NCBI RefSeq assembly: GCF_019279795.1
Contig: NC_056744.1
Span: 1,512,348,162 to 1,512,412,161, forward strand
Source of the DNA: Protopterus annectens
Taxonomy: Eukaryota > Chordata > Ceratodontiformes > Protopteridae
DNA length: 64,000 nt
Direction of reading: 5' to 3'
Positions within the stretch are counted from its first letter, which is position 1, and every line of letters begins with the position of its first letter. Below are positions 55,410 through 64,000 of the stretch, piece by piece. The notes beneath the pieces were generated by a model. It was not told where the DNA came from. It saw only the letters and a program-made list of their open reading frames with translations, and searched no databases. The translations under genes were made by a program, and so were the position numbers.

Positions 55410-55904
55410 TTACAGTTTAGCTGCCCTTAACTTTAAAAGGGTAGTTATAGATATATGTTCATTCAATCCAGTTTTTTTATTGGCTTCCAGGGTGATCTGC
55501 CACCAGAGCTCCTTATATCCAATAGTCTCTTCCCATAGGCCACTCCGTTCATTTTTGTCCACTTTTTCCAGGACAAAAAATAAGTAGTGGGCATTGGTAC
55601 ATTCTTGGCTATGTTTATATAAGACATTAGTGTCCTTCTTGTTCTGTAAATCGTATGTGTGCTCATATATTCTTTTTCTTAATCTACGTTCAGTTTTTCC
55701 AATGTAAAATGCATCACATACCTGACACTTTGCCAAATAAATAAGGCCACTAGTGTCACAATTTATAAATTCTTTACTTTCCAATGCCGTGTTTCTACAC
55801 TCTAAAAAAAATACTCTCTTTGTTGTAAACATATCCACACTGTGAACAATGCCCACACTTAAAAGTTCCTTTCCTCTTTTTATTCTTAACAATTCCCTTA
55901 TCAT
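55410..55904 (-). pseudogene. PLE-2B Cys-rich linker and GIY-YIG domain
   Basis: A 164-residue frame: a decayed Cys-rich head, then KCQVCDAFYIGKTERRLRKR (GIY-YIG core with Arg), and a C-terminal block ending with GLNEHISITTLLK. The nuclease region is uninterrupted here, unlike in PLE-2A. Confidence 0.8.
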
Positions 55905-57660
55905 GACAGGATTCTAACAAATTTTTCAGATTTCTAGAAATTTTGTATACAATTTAAATTGTTTCCTTTTTTATTTTGTCCAGATCAGTGAAAGCCACAA
56001 ACCTGTCCTATTCACTATTCACAATCTCTCTTATCATTGTTGAACTGGCATTGAACTCTAAAACCAAGACCTTATCAAAATCTTCTAGATTGTCTGTTTT
56101 TCCCAATTTGGTGGATGTCTCATCCCTATTGTCATGCCTAGAATAGGCTGATATTTTCCTGTCCAACCTTCTAGTACCTCTTTTTCACTTCAGCCAATAA
56201 ATAATCAGGGTATTTCATTGTTTTAAACATTCTTCTTAAGAAATCAATTTCTTTGTAAAAATCTTCATTTTTTTGAGGTAATCCTGCAGGCTCTTATGTA
56301 TTGCCCTTTTACTATATTATTTTTATAGTGTCTAGGATATGCACTATCAAAGTGTTGATATGAGTTGGAAAATGTTTTTTTTTTTTTTCTGAAAACCTTG
56401 GAATTTAATTCATAATTACCTACTGTAATGTCTCACTACTTATCTTGTATGTGAATTCCAGAAAATTAATACTTTTATTCAGGTAATCAATAAAATAAAC
56501 AACTTCATTTTCTGGTGATACCCAAAATATTATTATATCATTCAAGAATCTCGTTAAGAGAATCCAGTTCTCCTTATACATAGATCCCAACACCATTTTT
56601 TCCTCCCATTTTGCCAGGACTAAATTGGCGTAGGTGGGTGCGCAAGCTGCACCCATCGCAACACCTTTTGTCTGATGAAAAAATTCACCTTTAAAACAAA
56701 TGAAGTTGTATTTTAAAACCAAATAAATAAGTTGCATTACTATCACCCTTTCATCCAAGGTCAAATAATTTTGTTCATAAATAATTTCTTCCAGGTTTAA
56801 ACCTTCTCTATGAGGTAAAGTGGAAAAAAGGTCAACTATATTGATGGTCAGGAAGGATAAACTTTCCTTGCATGTTTCCTGTTTTAGACTCCTTAAAAAG
56901 TCCCATGAATCCCTTAAGATGTTCTTTCTTTTTAACAATAAACCTTTCAGTTTACTATAAACATATTTTGCAAGGGGCAAGGTTTTAGATCCGTCTTCTA
57001 ATACAATAGCCCTTATGGCAGGATCTTTTCCATTTTTATGTGTTTTTCCAAATAAGTCTTCTAGTATCAAATCAGTTCTTTGATATGCTATATTTATGTC
57101 ATTCCTAGAAATGGTTACATAGTTATTGGGATCCCTTAATATGTTATTCATCTTTCCTTCGTAACTAAAACTATCCATCAAATCCATTCCCCCTCCTTTG
57201 TCTTGCTTCATGATCTTTAAATTCATGTAATTTCTGAGCTCGTTAAGGATATTAATTTCAGCTGGGTCTAAATTCCTTCCATATATCACTTTGCTATAGT
57301 TTTTTTTTCTGATCTCTTTCTCTACCAAAACCTCAAAATGTTTGATTTGGGGGTGTAAGAGTGAGTTGTAAGTACATTTTCTCACTAATCTTTCAGGTTC
57401 TGCATTTAATTTGTGGTCAAACAATATAAGAAAATTATTTTTTCTTGTGAAAACCTTTATATCCATCAAAGTTTTTGCCCAATCTCCCTGTCTTAATGGT
57501 ATAAATTTAATTCCTTTTGATACAAGTCTAAAATGTTCTCTTATCAGTGACACAAAGCTGAAATTATAAATACTATAATCTTCACATATATATCTAAAAG
57601 GGTTGTCTTTATCCTGTTCTACATCAATCTTTTCCAAGGCAGGGTGGGTAGTACAGGAAT
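55905..57660 (-). pseudogene. PLE-2B reverse transcriptase
   Basis: The 405-residue frame 57637-56420 has FVSLIREHFRLVSKGIKFIP, MKQDKGGGMDLMDSFSY, FLTINIVDLFSTLP (first catalytic Asp is Asn), GVAMGAACAPTYANL and RFLNDIIIFW (FLDD is FLND). An in-frame stretch of about 25 residues present in PLE-2A (LVEGSIDQRTFYYL and following) is missing before FGKTH. The C-terminal third (56420-55905) is in broken frames. It is dead. Confidence 0.8.
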
Positions 57661-57663
57661 TGG

Positions 57664-58848
57664 TTAGTACCTCCCCCTCCCTCTTTTCGCTCCCCCATGA
57701 AAATTTGGAAATTCTTGTTGTTGTTGTTCGGTTCTGTTTCTGATTTTGTCAGAGCTACGTAGTGGGAGATATTCAGAAATGTCATCTAGTTCTGTGACTT
57801 GTTCACCCACTCTTGTTAATTCTCCAGTTTTACTATTTATTCTGTCTCTATTTTTGTTCCTCTCCCAAAACCTACCCCCAGACTTTGGTTTTGGGTAACT
57901 AGTGTTGTTCTTGTAATATAAAATATCCCACTCTAATTTCTTGATCTTTCTTTTAATAAGGTCACTACATTGTCCATCAACCTCTTTTTGAGCACTGTGA
58001 TATTTTTCCTGTTCAGCTGGAATTGTAAACCTCAAATAATTTTTAATACATTCATTCATTGTTTCTCTATCCTTATTTAGTACCAACTTCACTCTATTAT
58101 TCTCATCAATAATACAGTTTAAAATCTCAAGCCCACATCTGTTAAATATTTCTAACAACTCTTTATGAAAAACACTTCCTGGGACCACATTATTAGGATA
58201 CTTCAAAATTCTTAATCCCTTGGGAACAATTTGTCCTGATATACATTCTTTAAAATAATTATTTTCTATGTTTATACTTTTACATTTAAAAATCTGTCTT
58301 TGAAATTTATTTAACTGGTTCTTAAAACTGTCCATTTCCAGCCCCAGAATAAAGGTTTTATTCTTAAAATCTGTTGAAAAAGAAACCTGGAGCCATTCTT
58401 TGAAGTCTACATGTTTAACGTTATTCCTAGCACCCAAATTCCGTTTCTCTTTCCCAAGTGGAATTGGGAACGCGCGGCTCGCATTAAGGCTATTTTCTTC
58501 ATCCCTGTTTCTTAAATTTCTCTGGGTTTGGTTGAAATATTGTTCGTCATTACTGTCAGTACCATCCATGGTGTTGCCAGTATTTATATATCCTCCAGGG
58601 GCTATATTTTCGCTCCTTTTCACTCCATGATTAACAGCCATTTCCTGATTCAGCCCCTCATGAATCTTAGACACTAGATGCACCATTGATTTGCTTAGAG
58701 GTGTTAGGAGGTCGATCAATTGGGTTAACTGGCCAATCAGTTTCCTTGCTTGGCCCAACCCTTCTTTGCCATTTCTTTCCTCTGCTTCTCCACTCATTTC
58801 GCCATACATGGTAAGACCCAATCTACCAAGTACAACAAAAATAATCAA
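57664..58848 (-). CDS. PLE-2B ORF1 (protein of unknown function)
   Basis: An intact 394-residue frame ahead of the RT. The start is polar with ARKLIGQLTQLIDLL (a short helix); an inner start is possible at MYGEMSGEAEE. The middle holds FKEWLQVSFSTDFKNKTFI and VFHKELLEIFNRCGLEILN. Near residue 300 lies KRKIKKLEWDILYYKNNTSY, which matches a block at the end of PLE-1 ORF1. The end is Gln- and Arg/Gly-rich (GGAKRGRGRY). Most described Penelope elements have a single ORF. I do not know its function; RNA binding is a guess from the Arg/Gly end. Confidence 0.7.
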   Translation of the reverse strand: MIIFVVLGRLGLTMYGEMSGEAEERNGKEGLGQARKLIGQLTQLIDLLTPLSKSMVHLVSKIHEGLNQEMAVNHGVKRSENIAPGGYINTGNTMDGTDSNDEQYFNQTQRNLRNRDEENSLNASRAFPIPLGKEKRNLGARNNVKHVDFKEWLQVSFSTDFKNKTFILGLEMDSFKNQLNKFQRQIFKCKSINIENNYFKECISGQIVPKGLRILKYPNNVVPGSVFHKELLEIFNRCGLEILNCIIDENNRVKLVLNKDRETMNECIKNYLRFTIPAEQEKYHSAQKEVDGQCSDLIKRKIKKLEWDILYYKNNTSYPKPKSGGRFWERNKNRDRINSKTGELTRVGEQVTELDDISEYLPLRSSDKIRNRTEQQQQEFPNFHGGAKRGRGRY

Positions 58849-59340
58849 GTGGGCTTAGTAAAAACAGTAAAGTCCAAAAAAAAAAAGCTCAAAGCAGATG
58901 GTGAAGCAATGAAGCACTGATAACTGTACGCTAAGTCACAAAGTTTATTCCACAAACAAACACATTAACTCTCACAAAATACTTTTTCATTTTACAATGA
59001 ACTTCATCAGATATTGGCTTGATTGAGCATTCCCATTTATATAACCCTCCCATTACAACACAACCAATGAGAAAACAATAAACCAAATAGTCTCATATTA
59101 TATTAATTGAAAGATCCCTTGGACCAATTATACACAAAAAATACATGAAGTGTGCATAAAATCTATTTGTATTGCTGAACAGAAATTTAATCCTATCAAT
59201 GGTTTAATTTCACGTACAGGTACATTTAAAATAATTTTGAGAAAAAAACTTTATAAAAGAATTAATAATATTTGCAAAGTAAAATAAAAACATAAAAAAC
59301 TGCTTTTCCTATAAATATTACCATTAAAACCCATTTTTTT
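58830..59340 (-). repeat. Terminal repeat at the 5' end of PLE-2B, filled with L1-2
   Basis: Same repeat as 45645-46180. L1-2 starts directly after CCATTTTTTT (59331-59340), at the same base as L1-1. Confidence 0.8.
58976..59010 (-). ncRNA. Hammerhead-like motif in a PLE-2 terminal repeat
   Basis: CTGATGA with the stem-capable TTCATTGTAAAATGAA, as at 45787-45823. The GAAA box is changed. Confidence 0.3.
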
Positions 59341-59557
59341 GGGGGGCGGAGCCTAGATGGCCATCTGGTAACTGCTTTATTCTTGAGCTCCACATCAGTT
59401 ATTAGAAAAGGAAAATTATTACTTAAAATTCTATTATTTGCTCTTTAAAAGTTGTACAAATTGTTTGAGAACTTTTAATCTACTAGATATCCAACTTTGG
59501 AGCTTTTTCTTTAAAAAAAAATCCTGTCAAAATGGTTGAGTATTTAGCTGAACAGAG

Positions 59558-60298
59558 ATGAGCAATTCAAAATCCTTACAGTCTGACTCCTCACTAAAAA
59601 AAGAGATCCAGTCTATAGCTACCAATCTCCAGGAATTACCCTTAAAGATGGATAGATTCACTGACAACCTGGAAAATTTAAAGCTAAACTGTCAACAACA
59701 AACTGATGTTTTGAAGGAGATCCTCCAGCAACAACAGTCTAAAATCCTGGATATTGAAACTTCACTGAGTGATATAGATGAAAGACTTAAGGAAGATGAA
59801 TCTCACTGCAAACTCATTCTGCAACAAAATAACTGGCTGATAAACAAAGTGGATGATGTTGAAATTAGAGAAAAAAGAACAAATATTAGAATTTTTGGTC
59901 TCCCTGAAAGAACAGAAGGAGAAGATATTGCCTCGTTTTTAAATTCCTGGTTACCTGATTTTTTGGGCTTGAAGGAAAGTCTGTGCTATGGGATTGAAAG
60001 AGCGCATAGAGCCATTCGGAAATCTATTTCTTCTTCTCCAAATGCTTCACCAAGATCCATAGTTGTGAAGATTCTTTCCTTCCTAGATAAAGAACTTATA
60101 CTAAAAACAGCTTGGAGAAAAAGTCCCTTATCATTCAAAGGAAATAAAATAAGGTTTGACAATGACTACTCCACAAGAGTCCTGGAATTGAGAAAAACCT
60201 CTTGGCCACTGTTAAACTGTTAAAACAAAATAAAATCAAGGTGCAGCTTGTCTATCCAGTCAAAATCAAAATTTTCCATCAGAATGAAATGAGATCTT
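59558..60298 (+). pseudogene. L1-2 ORF1
   Basis: Same protein as in L1-1: coiled coil, RTNIRIFGLPERTEGED, ERAHRAI and FDNDYSTRVLELRK. A lost G near 60212 ends the 221-residue frame early. The last part of the ORF is removed by the 590-bp deletion near 60345. Confidence 0.85.
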
Positions 60299-60341
60299 AA
60301 AATACTATTGGAAAAGCTGTCTCTTTCATCCAAAACAAAAA

Positions 60342-60990
60342 CATTATTATAATACCTATTAACAGATTAACATGGGTTAAACATAGCACAGATTCCCTTT
60401 CACTAGCAAACATTTTCTTTTTTAAATTGTTTCAGCCTAGCGCTTAAGCATTCCAAGCTGACAGTTTACTGTTTCACTACATGAAACAGCTGTCTAGAGC
60501 TTTACCTAGATGTGAGAAGAAATTCCTCTTCCCTTAAATACACTCGCAGTTCCATACATAAAAAGTTAAATCCAATACAAGTGAGACTTGCTTTAATCGC
60601 AAGCCGAGAGATAAAGGGTTTTTTTTACATGCCGCTCGCTAGCAGACATTTTCTTTTTTTCTTTGTTTCATAGTTCTTGGTGTCTCTGGACAGGGGCAAG
60701 GTGGCTATTTTTTTGTGAAATTGTGGTATCCATTGACAGATTAACATGGGTTGAACAAGGCATGGATTCCTTTCTCTAGCAAATGTTTTTTTTTACTTTG
60801 TTTTCAGCCTAGCGCTTGAACATTCCAAGCTGACAATTTGCCGTTTCACTACACGGCTGTCTCGAGCATTGCCTGGATGCGAGAGGTGATTCCTCTTCCC
60901 TTGGTGCACTCACAATTCCTTTGCATATACGGTTAAATCTAGTGCAAGTGAGGCTTGCTTTAATCGCAAGCCAAGAGATAAAGGTTTTTT
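60342..60990 (+). repeat. Two tandem ~320-bp units in the L1-2 spacer
   Basis: The same units as at 47711-48440, with the same order of CAGCCTAGCGCTT, CATTCCAAGCTGACA and GCAAGCC.AGAGATAAAG blocks. Confidence 0.8.
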
Positions 60991-61507
60991 TTTCTTTACG
61001 TGTACTACATGGTAGAAAATTATTTTAAATTTGCCTTCTTATATTATGTCTACTGCACACTCCGAAATGACCCATGAGAAACCTAGAAGTCAATAAGATT
61101 ATTGTTTACATAGTATAGATAGAGAACTAGCATGCTTTTCTGCATTAACACTAATCGTACTGTCTCCTTGTGCTAAAAGTGACAAGTCATTGTAAAGTAC
61201 TTTAAGAAAATTGGTTCCAAGTGTATGGCTCATCCCCTATTGCAAATGTTCATTTATCTCTTGATTTCTTATGTAAAGGCTGATTAAAAACATATAGAGG
61301 GGTTCCATTCAAAGCTCTATCTGTATATTTCTATCTGTATATTTCAGCACTTAGGTAGATTTTAGTAATGTGTTTACTGAAATATTTACAGAATCACACT
61401 CAGCACAGTCCCTATCAGATCTCTAAACTAGCTACATCAGCAAATTAATGGTCAAGCTTGTTTTCCTCATTCTTCCAGTCTGTATCACCACTGTAAATTT
61501 TTTTTAG

Positions 61508-61576
61508 CTTTATGAGGTGAAAGAACAAGGTCAAATTGAACAAGTCAATGACTGCCTTCTTGGAGAGAAGGAAAGA
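61508..61576 (+). CDS. Exon-like 69-bp segment in the L1-2 spacer
   Basis: Second copy of the segment at 48953-49021. The acceptor TTTTTTTTAG and donor GTAACT are kept; one codon differs (CGT to GGT, Arg to Gly). Confidence 0.4.
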
Positions 61577-63750
61577 GTAACTATATATAATTTATTTGAA
61601 AGATGCTTATTTGGGTTTGTGGCAGTTTGGAGGTGAAAGGAGACAGCACTAAATTAAACTTCTCCTTGTCAGCTGAAATCATAAGAAACAAGGGTGGGGT
61701 TATGCAAAGTAATAATGACCGCATTGTATGGTTTTGTAACTGTAGGCTTTTGAAAGAAAGAAGAGGTAAAATAAGCAAACAGATAATGGGGCTCCACATA
61801 TTATTATAATAAGTAATAACTTATGTTGCTACCTTCTATGTAATGGATATCTGGACAAAACACATACTGTTTTTGGAAACATTGGTATTAAAATACATGG
61901 CTTAAACAAATAATGCTTCGGCATTTTAAAATAACAGTTTTGTGATTCTTTTCATGGGCTATTAGGCTTGAGTGTTGATTTGAAAAGGAAAATCTTTTCA
62001 ATTCACTTATTTGCATTTGTAGCTATGTATTTGAAAGGTTACAGCTGAATTAGTGAGAATTGTTATGACTGCAAACTGAAAAGTTGAAATGAGTTTCCCT
62101 TACATAAACAAATGTCTTGTTTCATAAAATAACAACCACTCTACACATGAAATCTCCATTCTTATGTCAAGAAAGTGAAGTCAGAGTGCTTCATTTGAGG
62201 TCTGGCCCTAAATATTAGATTATTATGCCTTAACGATCTAAATCAATTTCTTGTCACTATAACATGGGAAATAGTTTGGAGTTGCAACTCTGTAAAAAAA
62301 ACATATTGTCACTGAATGCTTATTCATTACCCTCCACAGTAGACTTAAGACATAACTACAACTTAGGTCTACAAAATGACAAAAAGCCTCTAATCTATTA
62401 CACCTTTTTTATGACATACCTTAAAGTATATAATAGTAAAATCACAAAACAATTAAATGTTAAACTACACCCACAGGAAAGAAAACTGTATGAATTTTAC
62501 TATTCCTTGCAGTTTCTCTATATAATAAGAGAGGTATAATGTTTTGTTATATTTAATTTTTAACACTATGACTTTAAGGTTGGTAATGAAGATACATTTT
62601 CATTTCTGTTACCATGGATGTACTTGATGAAATAGTAATTATTAGAAAATCCAATGAATTGCTGTCAAAACTGTGTTACTTCATAAAAAAAATGAATGCG
62701 GAATAATGAGTCAGCAACTGAGTTGCACTGAGAAGGGTTTAAAAATTCTGCTTAAGATGTTTAAAGTGTTATAATAATTGCCTGAAGACAAATGTTAAAG
62801 TTGTCCCTCATTACTAAAAGGGATATGAAGAAGAGTAAGGAACAGGGGAAAAAAATAAGGGGCGAGAGGAAAGATAAGAGGAAAAAAGGGGAAAGAGAAA
62901 GGAAGAAGAGAAAAGTGAAATATAAGGTTTTATATAAGTAGTCATAATTTGACTTACAACACATCCAGATTAGAACTGGCTTGTAAGAGTTTTCCCTATT
63001 CATTGTAAGTCATGTAACTAATAGTCTAGAGAAGAGTGAAATATGTTTTAGTAATTCTTAATTTATCAGCATGCTTAAGCTAACTGTTATTGCTATCAAC
63101 TGTTTTAAATGTTGAATTATTAATTTTAATGATTATCCTAACTAATGCAAAAATTGTTTATTTCTCTATCAAGTCAAATAGAAATGCTTAAATGGATAGC
63201 TATTGTTTGAATACCTCTTTTTTTCGATAAATATTCTCATACATATTCACTGTCAAGTTATACAATTTTTGGCTTAGTAAGAGTACTTATGGAAATGAGA
63301 ATGGGTTCTTTCTCAATCAAACAATGTTTTGCCAGTAAACTTACAATACACTTATTAAAATCAAAATCTCTTGTTACATAAATATATTGCTGTTCTCTCA
63401 TACAAGTACAATTACATAATTTTCCATAGAATATATATTTGGAGCCTCAAGTTGGGCAATTTTGTTCAAGTTTTTGGAAAGATGATTAATCTGACTGGAT
63501 ATTCTTATTCTGTCAGATTAGGAATGGATTTCATTTCATGTCAGTTAAAGGATTTCTTGAAATTTAATTACTTTTTTAAAAAAAAACTTTCCTTTTACAG
63601 GCCTCAACCTAAATTCAAAACATATCACTCAATGGGAATTAGTAATTTGATAACAAAATATAACTTTTACAAAAAGGGGTTACAAGACTTAAATAATACA
63701 AACACTTGCTATTATATCCTTTTAACACTCTTAACTTTTGAGTAAATAAG
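61577..63750 (+). other. Remaining L1-2 spacer
   Basis: AT-rich, parallel to 49022-51184 in L1-1. The frame 63371-63745 directly before ORF2 ends in LLTLLTFE and stop six bases before the ORF2 ATG. Confidence 0.45.
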
Positions 63751-64000
63751 ATGGATTTGACTTTTCTTTCTTTGAATGTCAGTGGTTTAAACAACCCAAG
63801 GAAAAGGTTAAATTTACTAAAATATTTGAAATTAAATACAGCACAAGTAGTTTTTTTACAAGAAACTTACTTTAAAGCAAATAATAGCTTTTTTGGAATC
63901 CAAATGAATACTTAAAATTATCCACTTATTCATACATTAAAAAACTAGGAGTCTTAACATTATGGAAAAAATACTATCTTCTTCCAAATCAATTACAATT
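63751..64000 (+). pseudogene. L1-2 ORF2, N-terminal start of the endonuclease
   Basis: ATG 63751 gives MDLTFLSLNVSGLNNPRKR and VVFLQETYFKANN, the first endonuclease motifs. A missing base near 63892 shifts the frame. The rest lies outside the window. Confidence 0.75.

Larger units (their letters stand above)
55136..59340 (-). mobile_element. Penelope-like element PLE-2B
   Basis: On the minus strand: terminal repeat (59340-58830), ORF1 (58848-57664), RT (57637-about 55910), GIY-YIG (55904-55410), 3' UTR to 55136, where L1-1 begins. The 3' terminal repeat lies beyond L1-1 at 46180. Confidence 0.85.
59341..64000 (+). mobile_element. L1-2: second L1-clade LINE, runs off the window
   Basis: Starts GGGGGGCGGAGCCTAGATGG. 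It is a close relative of L1-1 (a few percent different by eye) with ORF1, a shorter version of the long spacer, the exon-like segment and the first 250 bases of ORF2. It sits at the same position of a Penelope terminal repeat as L1-1. Confidence 0.85.

Overview
The window looks like repeat-dominated, non-coding DNA from a large vertebrate genome. The mix of elements (two-ORF Penelope-like elements, DIRS elements with tyrosine recombinase, L1-type LINEs with full-length 5' ends, PIF/Harbinger transposons with a Myb-like partner gene, Tc1 and hAT relics, a V-SINE) fits a lungfish- or amphibian-like genome. That placement is inference. No bacterial or phage feature is seen, and nearly every long reading frame belongs to a mobile element.

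Region 1 (1-9425) is the right-hand part of a PIF/Harbinger transposon, Harbinger A. It carries a minus-strand Myb-like gene in three exons. Intron 2 of that gene holds a complete Penelope-like element (PLE-1, 2730-7095) flanked by a 17-bp direct repeat. Harbinger A itself lies against a Penelope fragment, PLE-3 (9429-10500).

Region 2 (about 10505-33540) is an old L1 relic split by a 20.9-kb composite, Harbinger B (11591-32511). The two L1 halves rejoin in frame across one CTG, which is also the inferred target duplication. Harbinger B has a decayed transposase (plus strand, left) facing a minus-strand Myb-like gene (exon 1 near 30.1 kb, exon 2 near 29.7 kb, exon 3 near 21.7 kb). Between them lie a ten-unit satellite with embedded (GT)n tracts, an old LINE fragment, a Tc1 relic, and a DIRS element (DIRS-1) that itself carries a hAT-like insertion with an 8-bp duplication.

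Region 3 (33541-35530) holds a tRNA-derived SINE whose head is repeated five times, and a 96-bp sequence with clean splice sites that may be a host exon.

Region 4 (35531-64000) is a head-to-tail array of a second Penelope family on the minus strand (PLE-2A, PLE-2B). It is interrupted by DIRS-2 (38076-43352, with the textbook circular-junction repeat) and by two long L1 elements on the plus strand (L1-1, L1-2). Both L1s start at the same base of the Penelope terminal repeat. Each has an unusually long spacer between ORF1 and ORF2, and each spacer contains the same 69-bp exon-like, phase-0 coiled-coil segment.

The most interesting points are: the repeated L1/Penelope junction with the exon-like segment in the L1 spacer; the split Myb genes that can be reassembled by matching splice phase; the satellite with higher-order structure inside a Harbinger; and ribozyme-like motifs at the ends of the Penelope elements.
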